From an uncultured Porphyromonadaceae bacterium (GTDB lineage: Bacteria; Bacteroidota; Bacteroidia; Bacteroidales; Muribaculaceae): a stretch of 53,751 bases of DNA. The notes under the pieces were generated by a model. That model saw only the letters and a list, made by a program, of their open reading frames with translations. It was not told the origin of the DNA and did no database searches. Shown here piece by piece: positions 21,151 through 32,197 of the stretch. Made by a program: the position numbers and the translations under genes. The DNA is taken from assembly GCA_947176335.1 (NCBI GenBank), contig CAMWQE010000002.1, forward strand, positions 1 through 53,751. The letters are read 5' to 3'. The first letter of the stretch is position 1. Each line of letters opens with the position of its first letter.

Positions 21151-22328
21151 AAACAGACAGCGATTTCGGTGCGGTGCCGATGCCGCAACCGGCTGCGGTT
21201 GCTACCTCCCACCGCCACATGACTATAGGGCTCCCTGCGAGCAATGCCCTCAACGAGCGTAGGTTTCCTCTTACCCCTGAAGCGGCGGGAATGCTTGTGG
21301 AAAAAGGTTACACGGTAAAGATAGAGGAGGGTGCCGGCGCGCCTATACATTACACGGACAATGCATATTCCCGCGAGGGCACTCAGGTTGTCAGCCGCTC
21401 TGAGGCGCTTGGATGTGACATGGTCATTCACCTTGCCCCGCTTTCCTGTGGCGATATAAGGCAGATGCGCCGCGGGGCTGTGCTGCTGTCACTGCTGTCT
21501 AAATGCAACCGCACTAAGGAGTCGGTAAAGGCTCTTCTGGATCGTAATATAATTAATGTGGCTCTTGATTTGGTGGAGGACCGCTATGGCAATACCCCTT
21601 TTGCTGACATTCTCTCGGAAATTGACGGCAGGGCTGCTCTTGCGGTTGCAGGGTCGCTCCTTGCGGACTCGGTGCATGGCAAGGGTATTCTGCTCGGTGG
21701 AGTGGCAGGTGTCATTCCTTGCGAAACAACTATTATTGGCAGCGGTATCAGTGCGCGTGCGGCGGCGATAGCGGCATCCGGAGCGGGTTCGACAGTCCGG
21801 TTGTTTGACAATGACATTTACCGCTTGCGTGAGGCTACCCGTGAACTCGGCACATGCGCGGTTGGTTCGGCGCTTCATCCGAGGGTGCTCCGCAGCGCAT
21901 TGCGCAGCGCGGATGTGGTGGTATTCACCCAGATGTCGAATCCACCGGTGTTTGACGCAGAGGCTGTAAGCGAAATGAAGAAAGGTGTAATTATTTTTGA
22001 CCTTACCAATGATTGCGGCTCTGGCTTCCCCTCGCTTCCCACTGTGGATCTTGCAATGGCATCGCCGACCGGGCCGGAGGGGATGAGGTGCTGCTATGTC
22101 CATGCCGGGAGTGCTGTGCCGCGAACGGCGGCAATGGCTCTAAGCAATACCTTGCTCACATTTATGGGCGATATTTCGGTTTGTGACGGGGTGATGAATG
22201 CGTTGAAAATGCTTCCCGGCATACGGAAAGGCGCAGTCACTTTCATGGGCAAGGCTGTAAATGCCGCTGTTGCGGAGATTGCAGGAGTGAGAAGCCGTGA
22301 TATAAATATCTTCCTAACCCTCTCCTGA
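21147..22328 (+). CDS. Alanine dehydrogenase / NAD(P) transhydrogenase alpha-like protein
   Basis: 393 aa; IGLPASNALNERRFPLTPEAAGMLVEKGYTVKIEEGAGAP, Rossmann IIGSGISARAAAIAASGAGSTVRLFD. Confidence 0.75.
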   Translation: MKTDSDFGAVPMPQPAAVATSHRHMTIGLPASNALNERRFPLTPEAAGMLVEKGYTVKIEEGAGAPIHYTDNAYSREGTQVVSRSEALGCDMVIHLAPLSCGDIRQMRRGAVLLSLLSKCNRTKESVKALLDRNIINVALDLVEDRYGNTPFADILSEIDGRAALAVAGSLLADSVHGKGILLGGVAGVIPCETTIIGSGISARAAAIAASGAGSTVRLFDNDIYRLREATRELGTCAVGSALHPRVLRSALRSADVVVFTQMSNPPVFDAEAVSEMKKGVIIFDLTNDCGSGFPSLPTVDLAMASPTGPEGMRCCYVHAGSAVPRTAAMALSNTLLTFMGDISVCDGVMNALKMLPGIRKGAVTFMGKAVNAAVAEIAGVRSRDINIFLTLS

Positions 22329-22335
22329 TTCTGCG

Positions 22336-22980
22336 ATGGGAAAAAAATATTATGTAGTGTGGGCGGGACATGATACCGGAGTGTTCGATTCATGGGAGGA
22401 GTGCAAGGCTCTTGTAGAGGGTTTCCCAAATGCTAAATACAAGGCGTTTCCGAGTATGGATGCGGCTATTGCGGCATATCGCGGCGATAGTTCCGATTCC
22501 GGCATTGACATACTTAAGGCGATAGCGCAGAGGCCGGTGATAAGTGTGAACTATGATGCTTTTCCGGAAATAGACAAAACAGGCATTGCCGTAGATGCGG
22601 GTTGCCGGCGTAATCCCGGGCCGGTGGAGTACCGCGGGGTGAATCTTGAAACCGGAGAGGAGATTTTCCATGTGGGGCCGCTTGAAGAGGGCACAAATAA
22701 CCTGGGCGAGTTTCTTGCCATTGTCCATGCACTTGCATTGCTTGAAAAGCAGGGTAGAAGCGGAGTCACGGTTTATTCGGACAGTAAGACCGCGATGGCG
22801 TGGGTGCGGGACAGACGTGTAAAAACCACTCTCGCCCCAACGCCCGGAAATGAGAAAATCAGGGCGTTGGTATCAAGAGCGGCTACCTGGTTGGCTACCC
22901 ACACTCCTCAAAACCACGTTACAAAGTGGCGTACAGAGGAGTGGGGGGAAATTCCTGCGGATTTCGGCAGGAAAGGTTAG
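22336..22980 (+). CDS. Viroplasmin/RNase H family protein (RNase HI-like)
   Basis: N-terminal KKYYVVWAGHDTGVFDSWEECKALVEGFPNAKYKAF (RNase H1 N-domain) plus RNase H fold residues D/E/D. Confidence 0.88.
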   Translation: MGKKYYVVWAGHDTGVFDSWEECKALVEGFPNAKYKAFPSMDAAIAAYRGDSSDSGIDILKAIAQRPVISVNYDAFPEIDKTGIAVDAGCRRNPGPVEYRGVNLETGEEIFHVGPLEEGTNNLGEFLAIVHALALLEKQGRSGVTVYSDSKTAMAWVRDRRVKTTLAPTPGNEKIRALVSRAATWLATHTPQNHVTKWRTEEWGEIPADFGRKG

Positions 22981-22982
22981 TA

Positions 22983-23417
22983 TTATTTACCCTGTTGTGA
23001 CTTGAGAAGGTCGCGGATTTGTGTGAGAAGCACTTCCTCCTGAGTGGGTTCCGGAGCGGGTGCGGGAGCTTCTTCCTCTTTTTTCTTGCGGCTCATCTGG
23101 TTGATGAACTTGATCATGATGAAGATACAGAAGGCAACGATGAGGAAGTTTACGATAGTCTGGATCCATGTACCCCAGTTGAGGGTCACCTCGGGTTTGA
23201 TAATCTCTGTTCCGTCCATGACAGCTTTCTGGACCACCCATTTGTAGTCTGTGAAGTTGATGCCGCCGGTTGCAACGCCCACAAGAGGCATGATGAGGTC
23301 ATCTACAAGTGAAGAAACGATTTTGCCGAAAGCGGCACCGATAACTACGCCGACAGCCATGTCTATGACGTTGCCGCGCATTGCGAATTCCTTGAATTCT
23401 GTAAGTAATTTAGCCAT
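22983..23417 (-). CDS. mscL: Large-conductance mechanosensitive channel
   Basis: 144 aa; FAMRGNVIDMAVGVVIGAAFGKIVSSLVDDLIMPLVG. Confidence 0.95.
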   Translation of the reverse strand: MAKLLTEFKEFAMRGNVIDMAVGVVIGAAFGKIVSSLVDDLIMPLVGVATGGINFTDYKWVVQKAVMDGTEIIKPEVTLNWGTWIQTIVNFLIVAFCIFIMIKFINQMSRKKKEEEAPAPAPEPTQEEVLLTQIRDLLKSQQGK

Positions 23418-23588
23418 GTGATGTTTTTGGTTGGGTTAAGGGTCCGGGGTGTAGCCCGATAAAACGATAACAAAAATATATAAAAGAATGTTCCCGCAGA
23501 GGCAACAAACAATAAAAACATTCTTGCAATCAGGCAAAATCTCAATTCTATTGCTATTTTTGCAGAAAAATGAATAACTCGTAATCAC

Positions 23589-24977
23589 ATGACAAAACGC
23601 AATCTTTTTTCAGCGCTTGCGCTCTTTGCGGCATCAGCCATGTTTGCTGCCGCTCCCAAGTACATATTTTATTATATAGGTGATGGCATGGGCATGGGCC
23701 AGGTAATGGCTGCGGAAGCATATAACCGTACTGTTTCCGGAAATTCCACCCCGTTGCTCATGATGCAGTTTCCGGTTGCATCTGTGGCGACAACATATTC
23801 GGCATCATCGCCTGTGACCGATTCCGCGGCGGCGGGTACAGCACTGTCAACCGGAAGCAAGACCAAAAACGGCATGCTTGGCATGGATGCTGACACTGCC
23901 AATGTCACTTCTGTTGCAAAACAGCTTTTCGATATGGGCTACGGTATCGGGCTTGTCACTTCTGTGGCGCCGGATGACGCTACACCGGCTGCTTTTTACG
24001 CCCATGTGCCAAAACGCTCAATGTACTACGAAATTGGCAAACAGGCTGCGGAATGCGGATATGATTTTATCGGGGGTGCGAATCTTCGCGGCGCAAAGGG
24101 CAAGGATGGCAAGCCGACCGACCTCGTCGAGTCATTCCATAAAAACGGAGTGGATATCGTCCGTGGCATTGATGCCCTCAATGCAAGCAAGTCGAAGAGA
24201 GTGCTGCTTCTCAATACCGACACTGTCACCCTCAATGACATAGGCTATACAATCGACTCGATTCCAGGAGTGCTTACGCTTCAGGACATGACAGCGGGTT
24301 GCATAAGTCATCTTGGTAAAAACGGTCACGATAAGTTTTTCATGATGGTTGAAGGTGGAAACATTGACCATGGAGGGCACTCCAACGATGCCGGCTGCGT
24401 AATAAAAGAGGTGTTGAACTTCCAGAAAGCTATTCAGGCAGGCTATGACTTCTATCTGGCGCATCCGGATGAAACACTCATAGTCATTACAGCTGACCAT
24501 GAAACCGGGGGTATGGGTCTGGGCAACAATGCCGTTGGCTATGACCTCAGGCTGAAAGCATATGACAGCCAGAGGATATCCAAGGACCTTTTTGATGACT
24601 ATTGCAGGGATTTGGTGAAAAGCGGAAACATTCCCACATGGGAGGAGATGCAGGAGTTCCTGCAAGAAAAGCTTGGATTCTGGGGTGCGGTACCTCTCTC
24701 GGAGAAGCAGACCGAAAAACTGCGGGAGGCTTATTCCAAGTGCTTTGAAAGAAATGAGGACACCACAGAGAAAACACTCTATAATAATTTCTATGGTTTC
24801 TCGTCTGATGTGTTCAAGACCCTTGATTCAAAAACAGGAATTGGGTGGACCACTAACGGGCACTCCGGTGGGCTCGTGCCTGTTTATGCCGTTGGAGTGG
24901 GTGCTGAAAAATTCGCCGGGTTCAATGACAATACGGATATTCCGCAAATTATCCGCAGTTTGGTTGGAATTGAGTGA
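23589..24977 (+). CDS. Alkaline phosphatase
   Basis: 462 aa; signal peptide, GDGMGMGQ, TDSAAAGTALSTG, VITADHETGGM, TNGHSGGLVPVYAVG. Confidence 0.92.
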   Translation: MTKRNLFSALALFAASAMFAAAPKYIFYYIGDGMGMGQVMAAEAYNRTVSGNSTPLLMMQFPVASVATTYSASSPVTDSAAAGTALSTGSKTKNGMLGMDADTANVTSVAKQLFDMGYGIGLVTSVAPDDATPAAFYAHVPKRSMYYEIGKQAAECGYDFIGGANLRGAKGKDGKPTDLVESFHKNGVDIVRGIDALNASKSKRVLLLNTDTVTLNDIGYTIDSIPGVLTLQDMTAGCISHLGKNGHDKFFMMVEGGNIDHGGHSNDAGCVIKEVLNFQKAIQAGYDFYLAHPDETLIVITADHETGGMGLGNNAVGYDLRLKAYDSQRISKDLFDDYCRDLVKSGNIPTWEEMQEFLQEKLGFWGAVPLSEKQTEKLREAYSKCFERNEDTTEKTLYNNFYGFSSDVFKTLDSKTGIGWTTNGHSGGLVPVYAVGVGAEKFAGFNDNTDIPQIIRSLVGIE

Positions 24978-25049
24978 CTTTGTGTCAAAAAAATCCCAAA
25001 TTGATTTAACTTTTGTCATTCAGTTATCACAACATCCAAAATAATTTAG

Positions 25050-25057
25050 TAATTTTG
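25050..25057 (+). promoter_or_regulatory. Bacteroidetes -7 element upstream of gapA
   Basis: TAATTTTG matches TAnnTTTG, 80 bp upstream of ATG. Confidence 0.45.
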
Positions 25058-25106
25058 TGACGCGGCATACAATATATTGCCGTGAACCAGAACATAGACA
25101 CTATAA

Positions 25107-26144
<1,038 letters not shown>

Positions 26145-26167
26145 TTGATAGATTACCTTATATTAAT

Positions 26168-26195
26168 GGGTCGCGGGTTTCCGCGGCCCTTTTTT
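26168..26195 (+). terminator. Rho-independent terminator after gapA
   Basis: GGGTCGCGG-gttt-CCGCGGCCC followed by a T-run; the single non-Watson-Crick pair is G.U on the + strand. Confidence 0.8.
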
Positions 26196-26297
26196 ATTGT
26201 CTGACCCCTATAGGCATTTGCCAATTATCCGGTATATTGTATCCCCTGTTGCATCTATTGCCATGTATGGATTATCTATCTGATAATTAATGTTTTA

Positions 26298-26307
26298 CCC
26301 CCCCCCC
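26298..26307. repeat. C10 homopolymer tract ~95 bp upstream of the 26402 gene
   Basis: Read directly (tgttttaCCCCCCCCCCagag). Confidence 0.85.
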
Positions 26308-26401
26308 AGAGCATCGTTAAAAATGTTTAATTGCTAAATTGTATAGGAATATCTGCCTATATTTACATCCATAATAGATGCTTTAGCCACGGATAGTAAG
26401 T

Positions 26402-28963
26402 ATGTACCGGCAAAGACCCATAAGGTTTATCGTTGCGTTGTTTTTAGTCATTGTTGCATTCAACCGGGCAACCTCGGCCGAAAGCGACAGCATGATTATA
26501 GCAATGAAGAATTTAATAAATCGGGCGCAGACGTTTCATGAAAGGATGCCTCGGGAAAAGGTCTATGTTCATCTGGACAATACCGGATATTACGAAGGAG
26601 ATAAAATAGGTTTCCAATGCTATGTGGTTGATGGGCTTAGCAATGCTCCGACTCGGCTTAGCCGCACGTTGTATGTGGAGTTGCTGAATCCGCGTGGAAA
26701 AGTTGAGGCAAAACAGATTTTGAAAATTGATAATGGGAGGTGTTACGGAACGTTCAATCTCAATCATCTTCCGTTCTATTCCGGGTTTTATGAAATCAGG
26801 GCTTTTACGAAGTATATGCTGAATCTCGGTGATGCCGCAGTGTTCTCCAGGGCGATTCCGGTATTCTCGGCGCCTAAGCATGCCGGTGATTTTTCCGAAA
26901 AGAAAATGGAACGGGCAATATCTAAATACCCCGGAGCGCGGCCTGTCACAAAGGCTGGCTCAAATGTGGCAATGAGATTTTTTCCGGAAGGGGGTGCGCT
27001 TATCGATGGAGTTCGCTCAAGGGTTGCGTTTGAGCTTACAGGACGCTACGGCGTGCCTCTTGAGGGTAGCGGGAAGATTATTGATGAGTCGACCGGGCAG
27101 GTGATCGCAGGCATACAGCCTGTCCATGAGGGTAGAGGCTTCTTTGAGATAACACCGAATGCTTCTGGCAACTATAGGGCGGTAATAACTTGCGGCAATG
27201 ACAAGAGTGAACACAAGTTCAAGCTGCCTCAGGTTCGTGAGAGCGGTGTCGGTCTTACGGTGGACAATATATCGGATCCGGATAGCATTTTTGTGACTGT
27301 ACGACCGAGGCACGGTGCAGGAGTGCCCCCTATCGCAGGTGTGGCAGTGACTTCGCGTGGAGCCTTATGGTCTTATTCCTTGGTAAACCTTAATAAAGAG
27401 AGGAGGCTGAAATTAAGCAGTAAGGAGATGCCGTCGGGTGTATCTGTCATATCCCTGTTCGCGCCGGATGGGCAAACATTGGCAGAAAGGATGATATTCA
27501 TAAACAACGGAGGATTTGGAAGTATATCGGCTTCTTTAGACAAAAGCGTGCTACAACCACAAGGTAAAGTCATTCTGGATCTTGCTGCTGTTGATGCCGA
27601 TGGAAACCCTGCATCGCACCTGCCTGTTTCGGTCTCGGTTATCGATGGCGACAATGCGGTAGACCATCAGGGTGGTATGCTCTCCGACCTTCTTCTCATG
27701 TCTGAAATCAAAGGGTATGTACGCAATCCCATGCAATATTTCCGTGAGGACTCTGAGAGTTCAAGGCGAAATCTTGATTTGCTGATGATGGTTTTAGGCT
27801 GGAGATGCTATTCCTGGGAAGAGATGGCTGGCATAAATCCAATCAATCTCAAATATTATCCGGAAGAGGCTATTGATTTGGATGGTAAAGTTGTTTCTTT
27901 TGTGCGTGGAATTCCAAAAGCCGGTGTCGATGTCTCGGTTATGGTTTCCGAGAAGGATGCAAGGGATTCGCTCAGGCAAAGTTTTACCGATCTCCTGACC
28001 ACAGACAGTTGCGGGCATTTCAGATTGAGTTATGATTTTAAAGGGAAGTGGAGCCTCGTGATGTCCGTCAGTGAGAAGGGCAAGAAAAAAGATTACCGCA
28101 TGATTCTGGATCGCCTTTTCTCGCCAGCTCCCCGCAAATATGAGCCTGAGGAGATGATGGTGGAAAGTTTTTCCGCAGATAATTCTCCGGTAATTACACC
28201 TATGAGCGAACTCGACTCAATAAAGAGCGAGGAAGAGGTGGAGCAGATTTTGAAACACATGGATGATTCACTCTCGACAAAGACAGTCCGGCTCGATGAG
28301 GTTGTTGTTAAAGGGAAAAGGAGTGATACCTATAAGGCGCGTTCCAAATCGTTGGTATATTACGATATGCAGGAGGAGTTGGGTGACTTGGTTGACCAGG
28401 GTGAGGTTATAAGCAAGGATTTGTTCGATGTGCTCAAAAGTATCAATCCAAATTTTCATAAACAATATAATGGAGGTGAGGAGAAGGTCAGGTATAAGGC
28501 AAAAGAGCCCCTTTTCGTAATTGATTATAAGGTGACTTATGAAAGTGATTCAATGAATTATACCTTATTGTATCCGGAAGGCATAAAGTCAGTATTTATC
28601 ACCGAGGACCCGGTTATTATGGCGAAATATGCGGATCCGCTGCATTATACCCCGTTCACGGTTGACGGAAGATATGGATGTGCTGTGTTGATTGAAACCT
28701 TTCCGGAGAACAGGAGTCCTTCCGTGAAAGGCACTCGCCTTCAGGTTATAGAGGGATATACTGTTCCGGGGGAATACCGTAATGTCGATGAAGAAAGTAT
28801 GTTGGAGAATCCGGATTTCCGGCGTACTCTCTATTGGAATCCTTTGCTGACAACCGATTCTGACGGTAAGGCTCGTGTTGAATTTTTCAACAACCCGACT
28901 TGCCGTAACATTCGCATCAGTATTCAGGGAGTTGCTGATGATGGCACTATTTTCTCGTACTGA
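26402..28963 (+). CDS. Large exported protein with MG2/carboxypeptidase-regulatory-like domains and a TonB-plug-like region
   Basis: 853 aa; signal peptide, REKVYVHLDNTGYYEGDKIGFQCYVVDG, LDEVVVKGKR plug-type motif, typical Bacteroidetes surface protein. Confidence 0.75.
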   Translation: MYRQRPIRFIVALFLVIVAFNRATSAESDSMIIAMKNLINRAQTFHERMPREKVYVHLDNTGYYEGDKIGFQCYVVDGLSNAPTRLSRTLYVELLNPRGKVEAKQILKIDNGRCYGTFNLNHLPFYSGFYEIRAFTKYMLNLGDAAVFSRAIPVFSAPKHAGDFSEKKMERAISKYPGARPVTKAGSNVAMRFFPEGGALIDGVRSRVAFELTGRYGVPLEGSGKIIDESTGQVIAGIQPVHEGRGFFEITPNASGNYRAVITCGNDKSEHKFKLPQVRESGVGLTVDNISDPDSIFVTVRPRHGAGVPPIAGVAVTSRGALWSYSLVNLNKERRLKLSSKEMPSGVSVISLFAPDGQTLAERMIFINNGGFGSISASLDKSVLQPQGKVILDLAAVDADGNPASHLPVSVSVIDGDNAVDHQGGMLSDLLLMSEIKGYVRNPMQYFREDSESSRRNLDLLMMVLGWRCYSWEEMAGINPINLKYYPEEAIDLDGKVVSFVRGIPKAGVDVSVMVSEKDARDSLRQSFTDLLTTDSCGHFRLSYDFKGKWSLVMSVSEKGKKKDYRMILDRLFSPAPRKYEPEEMMVESFSADNSPVITPMSELDSIKSEEEVEQILKHMDDSLSTKTVRLDEVVVKGKRSDTYKARSKSLVYYDMQEELGDLVDQGEVISKDLFDVLKSINPNFHKQYNGGEEKVRYKAKEPLFVIDYKVTYESDSMNYTLLYPEGIKSVFITEDPVIMAKYADPLHYTPFTVDGRYGCAVLIETFPENRSPSVKGTRLQVIEGYTVPGEYRNVDEESMLENPDFRRTLYWNPLLTTDSDGKARVEFFNNPTCRNIRISIQGVADDGTIFSY

Positions 28964-29044
28964 AAAAGTCTATAACCCGACTCTTATCTTCTGTTAAGAA
29001 AGTGTTTTTGGTGAACTCCTGTAATCCTGTATAGTTTTATCTAT

Positions 29045-30985
29045 ATGGAAAACAGTTCACCGAATGATTCGACAGCTCTTCTTGCTGTGACTCCCCAGGG
29101 GGTAGAGGCTTTTCTCTCCGGCAAGATGGTGGAGGGCATAGGACCGGTCTATGCCCGCAAGCTGGTTGCGGATTACGGGACGGATGTTGTGAAGCGTTTG
29201 CGGGATGAGCCGGAAACAATCACCGGCATTCCCGGGCTCGGCGCATCGCGAATTGCAACTGCATCGCAGAGCCTCTCTCAGATCACCCGACCGTTGGACC
29301 TGTTGATGTTTCTCTATTCCTACGGTATCAAAGATTTGTTCATTGACCGCATATTCGGCAAATACAGGAGTAAGACTCGTGAAGTTGTGGTCGAGGATCC
29401 CTATCAGATGGTAGAGGATGTGTGGCAGCTTTCTTTCTTCACAGCCGATAAAATTGGCAAGGCTTTAGGCATAGCAGCTGATGACCGGCGTCGGTTGCGT
29501 GGTGCTTTGCTGACGGCAGTCAAGCATTATGCTGAAAATGGCAATCTTTTCGCGACTCCGGAGCAGGCGGTTGAGTATGCGGCTGAAATATCAGGGATAG
29601 ACGTGGAAAGGTTTCCTGCCGCGGTTGATTCTTTGGTTGCTGACGGACGGCTCGTCAGCAGCCGGGGTGGATTATACCTTCCGGTTTACTACAATGCCGA
29701 GCGAAACGGGGCGCGTAGGCTTCTTGCTCTTGCCTCGGCTCCGGTGAGTACTGATGCGGAATTGGAACTGCCGCGTTTTGACATAAATGGCAATGAGTAT
29801 TCTCCGAAGCAGCGGGAGGCAATGCGCATGGCGGTGGAGCATCCTGTTATGGTGCTTACCGGTGGTCCAGGTTCGGGAAAAACTACCGTGCTTAAAGGCA
29901 TTCTTGACTATTTTTCTAAGATTGGGCTGAAATTCACTCTCGTAGCCCCTACTGGACGTGCGGCAAAGCGAATGTCAACACTCACGGGGTATGATGCGCA
30001 GACTATACATCGGTTGCTTGGCTACAGCCAGGGGGAAGGCTATCATAACAAGGCGATAGACACAGATGTGCTTGTAATAGATGAGGGCTCGATGATGGAG
30101 CAGGTATTGTTCGACCATCTTCTTGAAGCTGTCAAACCGGGTACAAGGATAATAATGGTAGGGGATGTTGACCAGCTTCCGGCTATCGGTGCAGGAGACG
30201 TTATGAGGGACTTGATAAAATCCGGTGTAGTGCCTGTGGCGCACCTTGATGAGAATTTCCGTCAGGAAGCGGGAAGCCTTATCGCGGCAAACGCTATGGC
30301 AATCAATCAGGGTAAAATGCCCGATGCACATGAAGTGGAGGATTTTATGATTGTGGAGGAGAAAGGTGTGCCGGCGATACATGACCGCATCCTTTCTCTT
30401 GTAAGCGAAGAAATCCCGGCAAAGTACGGTATTGCTCCTGCTGAAATACAAGTGGTGACACCGCAGCAACTCGGACCGCTTGGGGCTCGCCAGTTGAATG
30501 TGGACATCCAGAACCGTCTTAATCCTGATGCACCCGGAATAAGGCGTGGTGCAAGTATCATGAGGATTGGTGACCCGGTGATGCAGACAGCAAATTCCCG
30601 TGAACGCGGATTATACAATGGGGAAATCGGGCGCATAGTGGAGGTTGATCCGGAAGAGAAATTTCTGGTAGTGGAATTTTCGGGAGGTCGCCGCTCGACT
30701 TACCTGCGCTCTGAGCTCAATGAACTCGTGCTTGCGTATGCAACAACTGTGCATAAACTTCAGGGTTCGGAAGTTGAATATATGGTGATGCCCCTATCCA
30801 TGTCGCATCGACCGATGCTTTACCGCAACTTGCTATATACCGGAGTCAGCCGCGCCCGGAAACTGTGCGCGCTTGTCGGGGAGGAGGAGGCTATCCGTTA
30901 TGCTGTCGGCAATAATCGTGATTCCACCCGCAACTCCAATTTCAGCTCCCGCCTCAACTCCGGCGCAACGCATCATCTCGGATAG
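29045..30985 (+). CDS. RecD-like ATP-dependent DNA helicase (RecD2/TraA type)
   Basis: 646 aa; HhH-like N-terminus, LTGGPGSGKTTVLKGILDYF, DEGSMME, VGDVDQLPAIGAGDV, YATTVHKLQGSE. Confidence 0.9.
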   Translation: MENSSPNDSTALLAVTPQGVEAFLSGKMVEGIGPVYARKLVADYGTDVVKRLRDEPETITGIPGLGASRIATASQSLSQITRPLDLLMFLYSYGIKDLFIDRIFGKYRSKTREVVVEDPYQMVEDVWQLSFFTADKIGKALGIAADDRRRLRGALLTAVKHYAENGNLFATPEQAVEYAAEISGIDVERFPAAVDSLVADGRLVSSRGGLYLPVYYNAERNGARRLLALASAPVSTDAELELPRFDINGNEYSPKQREAMRMAVEHPVMVLTGGPGSGKTTVLKGILDYFSKIGLKFTLVAPTGRAAKRMSTLTGYDAQTIHRLLGYSQGEGYHNKAIDTDVLVIDEGSMMEQVLFDHLLEAVKPGTRIIMVGDVDQLPAIGAGDVMRDLIKSGVVPVAHLDENFRQEAGSLIAANAMAINQGKMPDAHEVEDFMIVEEKGVPAIHDRILSLVSEEIPAKYGIAPAEIQVVTPQQLGPLGARQLNVDIQNRLNPDAPGIRRGASIMRIGDPVMQTANSRERGLYNGEIGRIVEVDPEEKFLVVEFSGGRRSTYLRSELNELVLAYATTVHKLQGSEVEYMVMPLSMSHRPMLYRNLLYTGVSRARKLCALVGEEEAIRYAVGNNRDSTRNSNFSSRLNSGATHHLG

Positions 30986-31605
30986 TTTATGAAAACCAGA
31001 TAGGAGCCTTTGGCGTGAATGGTAAAACTGTCGGCGGTGGTTTCATTTAATGTTCCCTGCCACCAGCTGTCGAAATCACGGATGGGGTAGCGTAGACCTT
31101 CACCGCTCATCCCTGTTGCGCCGAAATTGAAAATGGATATCTGTGTACCGGCGGGACAATAAAATTCACGATCGCCAATAACAGGAATGAATACGCCGAA
31201 GTCGGTATATGCCCTCGCTTCAATTCCCTCACGGAGATATGAGACAAGAAGGCTGATATTTCCTAAAGTGTGGTCCTCGCGCAATCCTGTCGCTCCAATT
31301 ATTGCAATGCGCTTCACACCTTTACCGGACAGGTATTTCACAGACTTTGTCTGGTCGTTGGTCTCCTGGTCTGGAAACCGGCGTACGATAGCCGAATATC
31401 TGTCCATTATTTTCGGTGAAAGCGAATCGCAGTCACCTACTATGCGCCACACTTTATTGTGCGTGGCAAGATAGCGGTTTGCCGCTCCGTCGCAGCAAAC
31501 AATACGATCGCAGCCGTCAAGCCAACTTAATGCGATTTTATTTTTGGGGAAGCTTCCGGCATCGATTATTACTGCTTCCGGTGAGAAATCGGTGATAGAG
31601 TCCAT
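30973..31605 (-). CDS. Thiamine diphosphokinase
   Basis: 210 aa; IVGDCDSLSPKI, FPDQETNDQTKSVKYL, GATGLREDHTLGNISLL. Confidence 0.9.
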   Translation of the reverse strand: MDSITDFSPEAVIIDAGSFPKNKIALSWLDGCDRIVCCDGAANRYLATHNKVWRIVGDCDSLSPKIMDRYSAIVRRFPDQETNDQTKSVKYLSGKGVKRIAIIGATGLREDHTLGNISLLVSYLREGIEARAYTDFGVFIPVIGDREFYCPAGTQISIFNFGATGMSGEGLRYPIRDFDSWWQGTLNETTADSFTIHAKGSYLVFINYPR

Positions 31606-31609
31606 ATTT

Positions 31610-32176
31610 TCAATTCATAAGGCGTTTCCATTTGCGGTAACCGAACACCGCGATGACAGCGTAGGCGAGATACAGCCCTCCGGTAAACCATAGTCCCTTG
31701 TAGGCGTAAAGGACCGCACAGGCGATATCGGCGACAATCCACACGAGCCATTGCTCCACAAATTTTCTGGCGAGCATCCACATAGCCACAATGCTCAGGG
31801 CGGTGGTGAATGCGTCCGCACAGGGCACTGTGCTGTCTGTGAACCGGCTGAGGATATACCAGATTACTGCAAAAATAGCTAAAAAAACAATAACAAGAGG
31901 TACATAGAAAGATTTTGGAGTATGGGTGATTGGCAGCGCTCTCTCAGCCGAATCATTCTGCCCGCGACCTTTCATCCAACAGAAAATACCGTATAGTGAA
32001 GCGAGTATATAGTAGATGCTGATACCGAAATCGGCATATAGCCCGGCGTCGTAATAAACTACAAGGTAAATCGCCGGCATGGCGATGCTTGCCAACCAGA
32101 GCCAAGCGCTTGCCCTGTACTCCAGGTAGAGGTACACTATACCTATAACCGTACCTAAAATTTCAAGGTAATTCAT
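31610..32176 (-). CDS. PnuC-family vitamin transporter (thiamine-type PnuT suspected from neighbour)
   Basis: 188 aa; multi-TM, EILGTVIGIVYLYLEYRASAWLWLASIAMPAIYL, FVEQWLVWIVADIACAVLYAYKGL. Confidence 0.85.
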   Translation of the reverse strand: MNYLEILGTVIGIVYLYLEYRASAWLWLASIAMPAIYLVVYYDAGLYADFGISIYYILASLYGIFCWMKGRGQNDSAERALPITHTPKSFYVPLVIVFLAIFAVIWYILSRFTDSTVPCADAFTTALSIVAMWMLARKFVEQWLVWIVADIACAVLYAYKGLWFTGGLYLAYAVIAVFGYRKWKRLMN

Positions 32177-32197
32177 GCGTAATCTATTACTCCATAC

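Noticed and set aside
21489-22103. 204-aa ORF antisense to the alanine dehydrogenase-like gene
   Set aside because: Shadow ORF; Cys/Arg/His-rich with no recognisable fold.
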